A stretch of 64,000 nt of DNA from Hallella mizrahii. GTDB taxonomy: Bacteria > Bacteroidota > Bacteroidia > Bacteroidales > Bacteroidaceae. This document shows, one piece after another, positions 25,601 through 33,420 of the stretch. The notes beneath the pieces were generated by a model. It searched no databases and had not been told where the DNA came from. It worked only from the letters and a program-made list of their open reading frames with translations. The DNA lies in NCBI RefSeq assembly GCF_009695775.1, contig NZ_VUNG01000013.1:1-64000 (forward strand), written 5' to 3'. The position numbers and the translations under genes were made by a program. Positions within the stretch are counted from its first letter, which is position 1; every line of letters starts with the position of its first letter.

Positions 25601-26131
25601 GTAGTTGATGTCGGGCTGTTTGAGTGCCTCGATGGTGTTGTAATAGCGTTGGTCAGCCTCTTTGTTTCCGAGTACCACCTCGCCGAGCAGGTTGACGTTC
25701 TGCCCGATGTTCTCCTGATTGCGTTCTGACAAATGTTTCGTCAGTGCCGGTCGTGCCGCATCGAGAATGACGCGTGAGGTATCCATGCGCAACCTTTTCT
25801 TGATGATGGGGATGGCGATGGGGTAGAAGTGGTAACCAAACGACTGGTATATCTTGAAGAGCAGACGGTCGCGGGCGTTGAGAAACTCCGGTATGCCGTA
25901 CTCGTCGATGAGCACTTTGATGCGTTTGGCCAGTTTGCGGTCGTCGCGGATCTGTGAGCTCTCGTCAAGCATCTTCACGAGGAACTTCTTGTCACTGGGC
26001 TTTTCTACCATCGTGGCATACATGTTCTGTTCGCGTCGCTCAGCGGGCGTGATGCTCTCCTGACTCGTGGTGTAGAGTTTCATGAGCCAAGTCTCTACTT
26101 CTTGAATGGTCGGTTTTTCCATAGTAATCAT
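22652..26131 (-). CDS. putA: bifunctional proline dehydrogenase / P5C dehydrogenase
   Basis: 1159 residues. The first ~480 form the FAD-dependent proline dehydrogenase barrel (VKISGIYAQ, VNLDMEEYKDFDMT, GAWIKMRIVKGCNLDMET, FEMLEGMADHVWR). From ~540 to ~1065 comes the NAD-dependent L-glutamate-semialdehyde dehydrogenase (VISPWNFPCAIPCGGV, ILTGGTDTAQSI, nucleophile Cys in SNAGQKCSACSLF, GGMKLSAFGPGIKAGGPNYCQQF). The two steps convert proline to glutamate with channelling. There is no N-terminal ribbon-helix-helix, so unlike E. coli PutA it is not a repressor. A second in-frame ATG three codons in (26122) is equally possible. A 230-nt leader with a small ORF and hairpins precedes it. Confidence 0.92.
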   Translation of the reverse strand: MITMEKPTIQEVETWLMKLYTTSQESITPAERREQNMYATMVEKPSDKKFLVKMLDESSQIRDDRKLAKRIKVLIDEYGIPEFLNARDRLLFKIYQSFGYHFYPIAIPIIKKRLRMDTSRVILDAARPALTKHLSERNQENIGQNVNLLGEVVLGNKEADQRYYNTIEALKQPDINYISVKISGIYAQTHALNYEEAFPELVRRMSTLYQTAIDYPYVTPDGKKEPKFVNLDMEEYKDFDMTIRVFLATLSKPEFLHYSAGIVVQAYLPDAYGFQTKLLEFAKERVARGGAWIKMRIVKGCNLDMETVTSSLHGWPSPVRPNKTEVDANYLHIIERGLLPENSRCLHIGMASHNLYTISYAYLLTQKYHTPKDTFCFEMLEGMADHVWRAQSKLGNHVVLYAPVVHDKEFLYAVSYLVRRMDENTAPDNFLTHSFNLKPGTETWEFLRKQFEDAYAIKDNLNHTPTRTQDRRKPYIPIPPQDVMINEQDTDFDRECNQEWQRDIFKKWKKSPTDKPDIIPTQIGSKTVVNDSSYKYYDRSQDEDVEICEMSKANADQVEEIVKIAAADPGHWRDTTIEERHKIMYDAANRMGNLRGDLIGAMCAITGKTVVEGDVEVSEGIDYCRFYTTSMKKFYALKDVDIKAKGTVLVISPWNFPCAIPCGGVVAGLASGNTVILKPASVAAPVAWLFAKAFWDAGVPKEALQVIITEHDALDKLTQAPEIKHIILTGGTDTAQSILRAKPTTPLSAETGGKNAIICTASADMDHAIMSACHSAFSNAGQKCSACSLFLVERSVYEREDFREKLRDCATSMKVGGVWNAGNVVGPMITNHNEKLLHAINNLEPGESWLVPPHFVDKKSYILAPSVKMGVSPQNYSFRTELFGPMLSVAPFDTLEEAINLVNGLDYGLTSGIQTLDENERHLWRDSIMAGNLYINRGITGAIVNRQPFGGMKLSAFGPGIKAGGPNYCQQFTIITDKAGSKTDYHTSYAEAWESEFRHPRDWNHISGEENVFRYLPLKGGMGLRLFKSDTDEQALMVALAAHICGTPLTVSCDANDKRPDLQDQLVKLGARLKRETLDNFIDSIPDYERIRTCAPDIPEKMYQRAADTNKFIATDVPVKDGRVELIHYLKEQSIAFEYHRYGSGQDKAPKIEEEFKEA

Positions 26132-26229
26132 GTTTAGTGGTTGTCTGATATATATAATAAGGTGTACACATCAACGTGTACTTTTGCAAGGTCGGAGAAT
26201 GCTGACACCCTATTCTTTGGGCTCAGCAC

Positions 26230-26325
26230 TTATGCGACCACAGTAGGACTAAACATGACGGCTCTGTATCGGTGTAGTTCCGACAGGGCTTGTTTGGTGA
26301 ATGTGTCAAAATAGAATCTTCTCAT
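26230..26325 (-). CDS. possible 31-residue leader peptide upstream of putA
   Basis: Inside the predicted putA leader an ATG opens a 31-codon frame beginning MRRFYFDTFTKQALSELHRY and ending in FSPTVVA. It is rich in Arg, Phe, Tyr and His. Behind it lie a TGCTGA/TCAGCA dyad and a GTACAC/GTGTAC dyad before the putA start, an attenuator-like layout. It is not in the ORF track because it is short. I do not recognise a family, and expression is unproven. Confidence 0.4.
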   Translation of the reverse strand: MRRFYFDTFTKQALSELHRYRAVMFSPTVVA

Positions 26326-26358
26326 CTCTCTTATTCATAGTTATTGATTTCTCGGTTG

Positions 26359-26389
26359 CAAAGATAAGAGAAAAAACGATATGAACAAA
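26359..26389 (-). promoter_or_regulatory. promoter of putA
   Basis: Minus-strand TTTG (26389-26386), 19 bp, TATCTTTG (26366-26359). The predicted start is about 220-230 nt upstream of the coding region, giving an unusually long leader. Confidence 0.7.
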
Positions 26390-26554
26390 ACAAAACGGAA
26401 CTTTTTTGCATAAAAATATTGCGTAAGTTTCAATTTTAGTAAAATGAGATGTCATATCGACGCTTTTCAAAGATGCATGTAGCTATAGTCCTCTTTTTAG
26501 TTTAAATTCATTCAAAAGCAATCAGGGAAGAGTGGCTGAACCGAAATAAATTTC

Positions 26555-26562
26555 TACCTTTG
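26555..26562 (+). promoter_or_regulatory. -7 box TACCTTTG of the phosphatase-pab operon
   Basis: A perfect TAnnTTTG box 39 bp before the ATG at 26602; the -33 element is weak. Confidence 0.55.
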
Positions 26563-26601
26563 CAGCCGAAACCCATCAGAATAGAGAATCGTAAAAGAAT
26601 C

Positions 26602-27123
26602 ATGGTAAAAGAGAATCACGAAAAGAGGAAAATAGCATTGCTGTTTATCTGTTTAGGTAATATCTGCCGCTCTCCGGCAGCCCATGCCATTATGCAGCGC
26701 GATGTCGAAGAGGCGGGTGTGTCAGATCGCTTTTTGATCGATTCGGCAGGCATTGGTCCCTGGCATGTAGGCGATTTGCCCGACCGCCGTATGCGGCAGC
26801 ATGGTGCCCGGCGAGGACTGGACATCAGTCATATAGCCCGGCAGTTCAATGCCAAGGCTGATTTCCGGGCTTTCGACCGCATCGTAGTCATGGATGAGGA
26901 CAACTATCTGGCCATCACGTCGAAGGCAATGTCTGAGGCTGACCGTGAGAAGGTCATCAGACTGTCGGACTATCTTCTTGATCATCCTGGTGCGCATTCT
27001 GTTCCCGACCCATACTATGGCAACGGTACAGACTTTGAGTTGGCATTGGACCTGATTGAGGATGGCTGTCGTCATCTGTTGGCTGCCATTATAGAGCAGG
27101 AGGATGGAATTGCAGTGGATTGA
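26602..27123 (+). CDS. low-molecular-weight protein tyrosine phosphatase
   Basis: 173 residues from the ATG at 26602; the longer ORF would start inside the promoter box. The phosphate loop is FIC17LGNICR23SP (C-X5-R-S), and the catalytic acid lies in the late VPDPYYGNGTDF motif, both diagnostic. These enzymes dephosphorylate tyrosine-phosphorylated proteins, and in bacteria often pair with BY-kinases for capsule or exopolysaccharide control; here no kinase is nearby. Instead it overlaps pabB by 20 bp, so the three genes are translationally linked, an arrangement without obvious functional logic. Confidence 0.92.
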   Translation: MVKENHEKRKIALLFICLGNICRSPAAHAIMQRDVEEAGVSDRFLIDSAGIGPWHVGDLPDRRMRQHGARRGLDISHIARQFNAKADFRAFDRIVVMDEDNYLAITSKAMSEADREKVIRLSDYLLDHPGAHSVPDPYYGNGTDFELALDLIEDGCRHLLAAIIEQEDGIAVD

Positions 27124-28090
27124 CGCGAAAGAAGCGGAGGCGAGGCTCAATGCCTGGGGAGCCGAAGACCGTCCCTTCTTCTTTCTGACCGATTATCTCC
27201 GATGCCGTTGGCTGGTGGAGCCTATCGCAGCGTTGCCTGCTGACGAGTTGCTCTTTGCCTTTCCCGGGTATAGTAATGCACCTTGTGAAGAGACGAATGG
27301 AGTGTCGCTTGTTTGGCAGCCCCATCCCCTTCGACCTGACGCTTATCGCGAGAAGTTTGAGATCGTTCATCGCAACATGCTTGCTGGCAATAGCTATCTG
27401 GCCAATCTGACGTGTCGGATTCCCTTGGACACCAATCTCTCGCTGCGCGACATTTTTCTGCTTTCCCATGCACGATACCGATTATGGGTCAAGGACGCCT
27501 TCGTGTGTTTCTCTCCCGAGAGTTTTGTGCGTATCCGTGACGGTGTCATCAGCAGCTATCCTATGAAAGGAACCATCAGTTGTAGCGTACCCAATGCCTT
27601 GCAGACGCTTCTCGGCGATGTCAAGGAAGCGGCAGAACATGCGACCATCGTGGATTTGATACGCAATGATCTCAGTCGGGTGGCCGACTATGTGACGGTG
27701 CGTCGCTATCGCTATGTTGAGCGCTTGGAGACTTGCAATGGTTCTATCTTGCAGACCAGTTCAGAGATTGCCGGACGGTTACCCCAAGACTACCGCTGTC
27801 ATTTAGGTGACATCCTCATGGCCCAGTTGCCCGCCGGGTCGATAACGGGTGCACCAAAGCCCAGTACAATGGCCATCATCCGTGAGGCAGAAGGCTATGA
27901 CCGTGGCTTCTACACGGGTGTGGCTGGTATCTGCGACCGTGGGCAGATGGACAGCTGCGTGCTGATACGGTTTATCGACAAGGAAGATGGCCAGTTGTTT
28001 TTCAAGGCTGGCGGAGGCATCACAGCCCAAAGCGACTGGCAGAAAGAATATCAGGAAATCAAAGAGAAGACCTATGTACCCATTTGTTGA
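27104..28090 (+). CDS. pabB: aminodeoxychorismate synthase component I
   Basis: 328 residues, chorismate-binding family. Conserved blocks are NSYLANLTCRIPL, FVCFSPESFVRIRDGVISSYPMKGTI, TIVDLIRNDLSRVA and the active-site stretch LPAGSITGAPKPSTMAII, then YTGVAGIC. The protein lacks most of the usual N-terminal beta domain, as do short Bacteroidota PabB proteins. With a glutaminase subunit (not in this window) it makes 4-amino-4-deoxychorismate for folate. It overlaps the phosphatase gene upstream by 20 bp and pabC downstream by 17 bp, indicating coupled translation. Confidence 0.92.
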   Translation: MELQWIDAKEAEARLNAWGAEDRPFFFLTDYLRCRWLVEPIAALPADELLFAFPGYSNAPCEETNGVSLVWQPHPLRPDAYREKFEIVHRNMLAGNSYLANLTCRIPLDTNLSLRDIFLLSHARYRLWVKDAFVCFSPESFVRIRDGVISSYPMKGTISCSVPNALQTLLGDVKEAAEHATIVDLIRNDLSRVADYVTVRRYRYVERLETCNGSILQTSSEIAGRLPQDYRCHLGDILMAQLPAGSITGAPKPSTMAIIREAEGYDRGFYTGVAGICDRGQMDSCVLIRFIDKEDGQLFFKAGGGITAQSDWQKEYQEIKEKTYVPIC

Positions 28091-28658
28091 AACCATAAGA
28101 GTGGAGGATGGCGTGCCGCACAATCTCCGCTATCACCAACAGCGCATGACCGACACCATGCGCCGCTTCTTTCCCCATACGCCAGTTCCCTCACTTGCTT
28201 CAGAGCTCGAAGCCCGCAAGCGGCCTGCCGGCATCACGTGGAAGGTGCATGTGGAATACGATGCGCGTGGCATCACGCTTTTCAAGGCCGCCGAGTATCA
28301 TATCCGCCACATCACCCGTCTGCGGCTTGTTGTCTGCGATGACATCGACTATGCCTATAAGAGTGCTGACCGCCGGCGGCTGGAGACTTTGTTTGCCCAG
28401 TGTGGAGAGGCTGACGAAGTAGTCATCGTCAGGAACGGACTGCTCACTGATACCTCTTATTCCAATATAGCCCTCTTCGACGGCCGTCATTGGGTAACAC
28501 CCCGCCAACCACTGCTACGCGGCACCATGCGTCAGTCGCTGCTCGATGCCGGCGTGTTGACAGAACAAGACATCAAGGCCGAAGACTGGAACAGCTATCG
28601 CCAGGTGAGCCTCATCAATGCCATGATGCCTTTGGGAAGACTGGTCTGCAAGATATGA
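28074..28658 (+). CDS. pabC: aminodeoxychorismate lyase-like class IV aminotransferase
   Basis: 194 residues from the ATG at 28074 (the longer ORF reads pabB sequence in another frame). The fold-IV PLP family is indicated by YPFVETIRVEDG at the start, the PLP-Lys region YAYKSADRR, VVIVRNGLLTDTSYSNIALF and TPRQPLLRGTMRQSLL. The protein is shorter than the usual ~270 residues, as is common for Bacteroidota versions. It would release pyruvate from aminodeoxychorismate to give p-aminobenzoate, completing the reaction begun by PabB. Position and overlap support this over a branched-chain or D-amino-acid aminotransferase. Confidence 0.85.
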   Translation: MYPFVETIRVEDGVPHNLRYHQQRMTDTMRRFFPHTPVPSLASELEARKRPAGITWKVHVEYDARGITLFKAAEYHIRHITRLRLVVCDDIDYAYKSADRRRLETLFAQCGEADEVVIVRNGLLTDTSYSNIALFDGRHWVTPRQPLLRGTMRQSLLDAGVLTEQDIKAEDWNSYRQVSLINAMMPLGRLVCKI

Positions 28659-28697
28659 TGGCAGTTTGTTGCTCAGCAGAATCCCTGTTTGTTGTTA

Positions 28698-30065
28698 CTA
28701 TTCTCGGATGAGCTTCATCGTCTTTCCACTTTGCTGCCGGATGATGATCCCACTCTGAGAAGCGTTGGCTTTATTGCCGTTGAGCGTATAGTAGCGGGCA
28801 GATTTTTGACCGTTTTCCGTGATGGTGGCTATTCCGGTGGATGTCTTTGCAGCGTGGATACTGATATTTGAAATCTTGATAGCTTCCAAGGCTGAGGAAC
28901 GAAGAATGGTAAGTTGGTATTCAGCCCAGTTCTTATCTACCGAAAAATCGACGGTGACATCGCCACAGCTCATCGTCTTGTTGAGATATGTCTTTCCATC
29001 AGCGATGCTCTTCAGTTGTATTGTGATATTAGCAGGGATATGGCATTCAGCACGAAGGCTTAGCTGATAGCGTCCGGCGTTGAGCTGGAGCGAGTGATAG
29101 ACATTTTGGTTGTCCCATGTCGATTGCTCACCACCAAAGTTCAAGAGAGTCGTGCCGTTGTCAAGGACGAAACCGTGTGCAGTCGGATTCCATCCTTCTG
29201 CTTCTATGTGTGGTTCCCAAATGATCGTAGTGTCGCAAGGGCTGTTGAGTGTGTATTGACTCATAAACTTCCACATCGTCATGGCAGAGTTCCCATCTTC
29301 TGTCTGCGTAGTGAAGTCGCAGTGTCCCATGTTGTCTATTTCGTAGTAGACATAAGGAAAACAGCCTTCCGTAGCCTCGTACACACTCTTGTCATAGTCT
29401 GTTCCGCGTATTTTCTTTGGCACAGGATTGCATCCGTTGCGTGCTACCATGTTGTCTACGATGACAGGCATATGCCGATATCGCACGAAGTCGTCAGCCT
29501 TGCCGTGTATGTGCAGGAAAGGCACGGGGCGGACACTTGTCTGATGAAGATGGAACTCGTTGATAGGATAACCGCTGATGGAGGCAAAGGCTGCAAACAT
29601 ATCGCTGGCCACGCAGGCGGCTGTATAGGCCATCATGCCACCATTGGAGAATCCACAGCAATAGACGCGCTTTCGGTCAATGGAGAAGTGAGCTGCCACA
29701 TCGTCGATGACGGCTTTGAAGAATTCGATGTCATTGCTGTTTTCTCCAGTAGCATGCCATCCCGGAAGCGTGGAGCCAAAGACGGGGAAGAAGATGTCCT
29801 CGCCTTGAGGATAGGCGACAATGCAGCCTTCCTGGTCTGCCACCGTCGTGCGGAACGGTGACTTGTCGGCAGCGTGACCACCGGTGCCGTGAAGACTCAG
29901 TACCAGCGGAGCTGGGGTAGATACCTTGTCGGGGACATAAAGCCAATAGGCGCGTGTGGCTCCATTCACCGTGACGGTCCGCATTTCGTCGGTCTTGGCA
30001 TTTGTTGCTAAGAGATTCCAGCAGAGAAGGAGTAGCGTGGTGAGACAGTTTAAGCAGTTGTTCAT
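28698..30065 (-). CDS. secreted polyhydroxybutyrate-depolymerase/feruloyl-esterase-like protein
   Basis: 455 residues from the ATG at 30065, which starts the signal peptide (MNNCLNCLTTLLLLCWNLLATNA). The catalytic domain (about 25-280) has LVLSLHGTGGHA, nucleophile YCCGFSNGGMMAYT, acid in HIHGKADDFVRY and a His in MGHCDFTT, the LpqC/CE1 pattern. Next comes a beta-sandwich (about 285-410) like a carbohydrate-binding module, and a C-terminus (ARYYTLNGNKA...GIIIRQQSGKTMKLI) resembling the sorting or anchoring tails of Prevotella secreted enzymes. Likely substrates are feruloyl or acetyl esters on plant xylan; this is inferred from family. Confidence 0.87.
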   Translation of the reverse strand: MNNCLNCLTTLLLLCWNLLATNAKTDEMRTVTVNGATRAYWLYVPDKVSTPAPLVLSLHGTGGHAADKSPFRTTVADQEGCIVAYPQGEDIFFPVFGSTLPGWHATGENSNDIEFFKAVIDDVAAHFSIDRKRVYCCGFSNGGMMAYTAACVASDMFAAFASISGYPINEFHLHQTSVRPVPFLHIHGKADDFVRYRHMPVIVDNMVARNGCNPVPKKIRGTDYDKSVYEATEGCFPYVYYEIDNMGHCDFTTQTEDGNSAMTMWKFMSQYTLNSPCDTTIIWEPHIEAEGWNPTAHGFVLDNGTTLLNFGGEQSTWDNQNVYHSLQLNAGRYQLSLRAECHIPANITIQLKSIADGKTYLNKTMSCGDVTVDFSVDKNWAEYQLTILRSSALEAIKISNISIHAAKTSTGIATITENGQKSARYYTLNGNKANASQSGIIIRQQSGKTMKLIRE

Positions 30066-30097
30066 TTCTTTTTCAGTTGTTGCGTTCTTAGTTTTTG

Positions 30098-30105
30098 CAA
30101 AGTTA
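30098..30105 (-). promoter_or_regulatory. -7 box TAACTTTG of the esterase gene
   Basis: A perfect box 33 bp before the ATG at 30065; the -33 element is degenerate. Confidence 0.55.
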
Positions 30106-30238
30106 CATATTCTTTCTTGTATCAGCATTGCTTTTTGTTTCCAAAACTATAGCATTTGTATAGTTCAGTGCTTGCGATGTTTCTTTTTCTTCTTTGTCCG
30201 GTATTATTTTTGCTTTTTGCTTTTTTTCATGCTTTTGT

Positions 30239-30270
30239 TTTGTCCGATAGAAAACAAATGATTATTTTTG
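30239..30270 (+). promoter_or_regulatory. consensus promoter of the DUF3843-like gene
   Basis: TTTG (30239-30242), exactly 20 bp, TATTTTTG (30263-30270); 32 bp to the ATG. Confidence 0.72.
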
Positions 30271-30302
30271 TAGTCTGAATCATATAAGTATCGACCCAAA
30301 CC

Positions 30303-31802
30303 ATGAAAGGAATCATTACTACTCAAGAAATTCGTTTAGCACATCCAGGACAATGCGCTTGTGCTACAGATCTTTATTATACCCGTTTTGCGAATCGCCT
30401 CTACGATCGTCTGCGGACGTTTGTGGGCAAGGATGTTCCTGACAAGAACTTTGCCCATGTGCTGGCTCGCAAGTTGACCTGTTATTTCGAGGACATCGTA
30501 GCCGACATGGGTGTGTGGCACTCGTTTTCTGACCTGTGCATGAAGCTCTACGGCTATCCCGTACCCATGTACCATGCTGATGAGGAATACTACCCCGATG
30601 AGCCTAGTCTCGATGCCGTACGCTACCTGGTGTGGGACGTGGCCAACGAGTTGTTTCCCGACCGCATCTTTGAGACCGACCGTCTGTTGCAGGAGATGGG
30701 GCTGGAAGCGTATTATCAGCTCAGTGATGCCTTTGAGCAGGCACCGATCAATGAGGATGCCAAGAAGGTGATGGATGACATGCTCCACTATGCCGCAGGG
30801 GGATTCAATGAGCTGCGTAATGTTCTTGATTGGGTGCTTGCCGGATGCTACATCACGTCTGGCACCTGGCTTAATAAATTGTTGGCTGAAAAGGCCAGGG
30901 AGATAAATTCTGTTTCTTTCTTCGACGGTATGTCGCCGTCGATGAAGCAATACTTTGCAGTCACCAATATCAAGTTCTACGACCGTGTCGGTCCTCTGGC
31001 TCTGAAGTCTTATGAGTGGTTGCGCTCTTTGGCTCAGACAGTGGGACACCAAGAGCTTGCCACGTTGTTGGAGCAGGTCAAAGTCTTGAAAATGGACACC
31101 TATAAATATACACCGGACGATGGTGAGTCGCTGACATTGGAAAGCACCCATGGGCAGACGATAAAGGTTTCGCGCAAGGAGCTCAACTTGGATCCGGAGG
31201 TGGTCAAACAGCACAATGGCTGTGTGGCAGGTTTTGTTTTTTACAAAGACGAATGGCGTCTCAACGGACTGGTGGTTCCTCTTCAGCAGAGCGACGAAGA
31301 CTTCGAAGAAGCTAAACGCAGCCAGGCTGATATCCCTCTTCCTGGTACAGAGATCATGACGGCAAAGATGCTTCTCGAGCAGACCGGTAACCGACGGATC
31401 CTTTATTTTAAGGATGTCGATGAGATGAAAACGTATCTTCAAGAGAAGTTAAACTATCCAGGCAGCATCTTCAAAGGCAGCCCACTTGCCAACATGGAAC
31501 TTCCATGTATGTTCATTGATACTGTTGACGAGACCAACCCGCAGTTCTTTGCACAGAATTTGGAGCAGTATATCAAGGATCCGGACAATCCCTATTACGA
31601 TGCAAAGAAAGCAAAGGAAGACGCTGTCAACATTCTTTGGAATGCCGACAGTGCCACGTCTAATATGGTCAACTATCTCATCGACCATGAGATGCTTCCC
31701 GATGCTGAGCAGCACTATGCGTTCAGTCAGCACAGCACGCATCAGCAGCGACTTGCCGACATGAATTTCTATATGCGCTACAATCGCAGAAGCCAGTACT
31801 AA
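30303..31802 (+). CDS. large cytosolic protein, probably DUF3843 family
   Basis: 499 residues, no signal peptide or membrane segment. The N-terminus (AHPGQCACATDLYYTRFANRLYDRL) fits the Bacteroidota DUF3843 family, with a long helical body (VWDVANELFPDRIFETDRLLQE, FNELRNVLDWVLAGCYI) and an alpha/beta C-terminal half in which MELPCMFIDTVDETNPQFF stands out. No catalytic motif is visible. It has a full consensus promoter, and its stop overlaps the convergent neighbour by 4 bp. Function is unknown; the family name is my best match from memory and needs a profile search. Confidence 0.7.
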   Translation: MKGIITTQEIRLAHPGQCACATDLYYTRFANRLYDRLRTFVGKDVPDKNFAHVLARKLTCYFEDIVADMGVWHSFSDLCMKLYGYPVPMYHADEEYYPDEPSLDAVRYLVWDVANELFPDRIFETDRLLQEMGLEAYYQLSDAFEQAPINEDAKKVMDDMLHYAAGGFNELRNVLDWVLAGCYITSGTWLNKLLAEKAREINSVSFFDGMSPSMKQYFAVTNIKFYDRVGPLALKSYEWLRSLAQTVGHQELATLLEQVKVLKMDTYKYTPDDGESLTLESTHGQTIKVSRKELNLDPEVVKQHNGCVAGFVFYKDEWRLNGLVVPLQQSDEDFEEAKRSQADIPLPGTEIMTAKMLLEQTGNRRILYFKDVDEMKTYLQEKLNYPGSIFKGSPLANMELPCMFIDTVDETNPQFFAQNLEQYIKDPDNPYYDAKKAKEDAVNILWNADSATSNMVNYLIDHEMLPDAEQHYAFSQHSTHQQRLADMNFYMRYNRRSQY

Positions 31803-32419
31803 CTTTCCAGTGTGTCTTCCGCCATTAGGTCATTGATTTGGTCAATGACCTGCTGGCGTGTCTTCTGTTGCTTGTGATAGAGCTGGATGGCAAAGATCAG
31901 ACCACATACCAATCCTATGCAACCGCCAGTCAGTCCTCCCCATGCGGCGGAAGTGAGAGCCTCGCTGTCATAGTTGATGCTTAGGAAGAAGTCGATAATA
32001 AACCAGACAAACCAGAGAAGAGTAAGCGGCAAACTGACTAACATCTGTAGGGCACTCAGCCGTTTGGCGCGTTGCAGTCGCAGGGCGGTGGGGATAAGAT
32101 CGTCGGTCATAAAGGCTTCGTCCTTGATGTGGTTGACCTTATAGTCAAAGATCGTGTCAGCAAGACAGAGCAGGATGATGGCGATGACCGGTCCCCATGA
32201 GAGATGGAAGATCAAGGGTAAGAGAGGGAAGACGAAGATGATGACAGGCATGAGAATAGTCGCCTCCACGCTGAGAAAGCGGTTGATACTGGAGTAGCTG
32301 TGCTTCATCGACTCGCGCAGCAGGCGGTCGTTGACGATGGTCTCGTTGTGGAGTTTCTCTTGCAGGATGGCCATTTGACGGCGCATCTCTTCGAGGGTAT
32401 TGCTTGCTTGTGGATTCAT
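31799..32419 (-). CDS. small membrane protein next to an ECF sigma factor
   Basis: 206 residues. An N-terminal cytosolic coiled-coil segment (LEEMRRQMAILQEKLHNETIVNDRLLRESMKHSYSSINRF) precedes two hydrophobic hairpins (ILMPVIIFVFPLLPLIFHL / VIAIILLCLADTIF and SLPLTLLWFVWFIIDFFL / GGCIGLVCGLIFAIQLY). The gene follows the sigma factor by 71 bp on the same strand, so it may hold that sigma factor at the membrane, but no known anti-sigma domain is recognisable. The end overlaps the convergent gene. Confidence 0.72.
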   Translation of the reverse strand: MNPQASNTLEEMRRQMAILQEKLHNETIVNDRLLRESMKHSYSSINRFLSVEATILMPVIIFVFPLLPLIFHLSWGPVIAIILLCLADTIFDYKVNHIKDEAFMTDDLIPTALRLQRAKRLSALQMLVSLPLTLLWFVWFIIDFFLSINYDSEALTSAAWGGLTGGCIGLVCGLIFAIQLYHKQQKTRQQVIDQINDLMAEDTLES

Positions 32420-32490
32420 GATTCTGTAGTTTTTGATGGTTGATACTTTATTTTATATATAGGCCTTATATATACGACGTTTTACACGGG

Positions 32491-32979
32491 TTATTCTTCA
32501 CTCATGGTTTTGAGCTGTTCCTTGATGCGGAAGAGTCTGACGGAGACGTTCTTGGTGGAGATGCCCACCACCTGTCCTATTTCTTCATAACTCATATTCT
32601 CAAGCCAGAGCAACACGATGGCACGGTCGAAAGGCCCCAGGCGGGCGATACGGTTGCGGAGCATCTGCACCTGCCGTGAGTCGGCATCGCTGTCCTCAAA
32701 GAGGTTGATGTCCATCGTCAGCGGAATGGTCTTCCGATGTTTCTTCTTCTTCCGGTCTGCCGAGATGCAAGTGTTCAGACTCACGCGGTAGACCCATGTG
32801 CGCGGGTTGCTGCGTCCTTGGAACTCTTGAAACCCTTTCCAGAGGTTGACGAGCACCTCTTCGAAAAGGTCAGCCACCTCGTCCTCGTCTTTGGAGAACA
32901 TATAGCAAACCGTGTAGATGGTGCTCTTCTGCTCCTTGACGAGTTGGGCAAACTGCTGTTCTGATGGTTTTGTTGCCAT
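32491..32979 (-). CDS. ECF-type RNA polymerase sigma factor
   Basis: 162 residues with region 2 (VCYMFSKDEDEVADLFEEVLVNLWKGFQEFQGRSNPRTWVYRVSLNT) and region 4 (IARLGPFDRAIVLLWLENMSYEEIGQVVGISTKNVSVRLFRIKEQL), joined by a basic linker (RKKKKHRK). The length is typical of minimal ECF factors, which direct polymerase to stress- or envelope-related promoters. The membrane protein downstream is the likely regulator. Its targets cannot be read from this window. Confidence 0.9.
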   Translation of the reverse strand: MATKPSEQQFAQLVKEQKSTIYTVCYMFSKDEDEVADLFEEVLVNLWKGFQEFQGRSNPRTWVYRVSLNTCISADRKKKKHRKTIPLTMDINLFEDSDADSRQVQMLRNRIARLGPFDRAIVLLWLENMSYEEIGQVVGISTKNVSVRLFRIKEQLKTMSEE

Positions 32980-33420
32980 TTTCTTGATTGAATTGTTACA
33001 CCCATTAGACGCTATTTCTTTCGAAAAACTACAGAGAAACGAAAGAAATCTTCATAAATACGTATCAGCCCTTCTCTGTGTCTCAGTGCCTCTGTGTGAG
33101 ATACACTTGATGAATTCTTTGATTCTCCAATTCTTGAAAAGGACAGAGGATTCCGTCTTTTTGTGATGATCCAATTGCTTTTTGTTGGGTATAAACAACA
33201 GCTTTCGTGGGGTGATCACGCCATTGTGCTGTTCCCATTTTAGCGCTTTCAATGTTGTAACCTTATAGAAAAAGATCGTTCACTACGCAGGGAAGGATCC
33301 TTTCCTACGCAGGAAAAGATCCTTTCCCCTTTAGGAAAATCAAGCGTGTAAAACTACGTGACCTGACCAGGAATAGCTTTACACTCCTTTGTTGTTGCTT
33401 ACGGGCTTACTTCACATTGT
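32980..33420. other. intergenic stretch with low-complexity and palindromic repeats
   Basis: Near 33072-33105 the minus strand reads ACACAGAGGCACTGAGACAC, a low-complexity string also common in other bacteria. At 33283-33328 is a tandem duplication with internal palindromes (separate entry). A 66-codon minus-strand frame over 33052-33252 ends in translated low-complexity sequence and has no promoter, so I do not call it a gene. Confidence 0.45.
33283..33328. repeat. tandem palindromic duplication
   Basis: Two adjacent 22-24 bp units, CTACGCAGGGAAGGATCC.. and CTACGCAGGAAAAGATCC.., each containing a GGAAxxGATCCTTTCC dyad. They lie about 90 bp downstream of the flavin reductase stop and could form two hairpins. 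Confidence 0.6.

Noticed and set aside
30336-31442. 368-codon minus-strand ORF
   Set aside because: Antisense to the DUF3843-like gene, which has a consensus promoter and plausible composition.
33052-33252. 66-codon minus-strand ORF ending HRGTETQRRADTYL
   Set aside because: The C-terminal part is translated low-complexity repeat; no promoter or recognisable domain.
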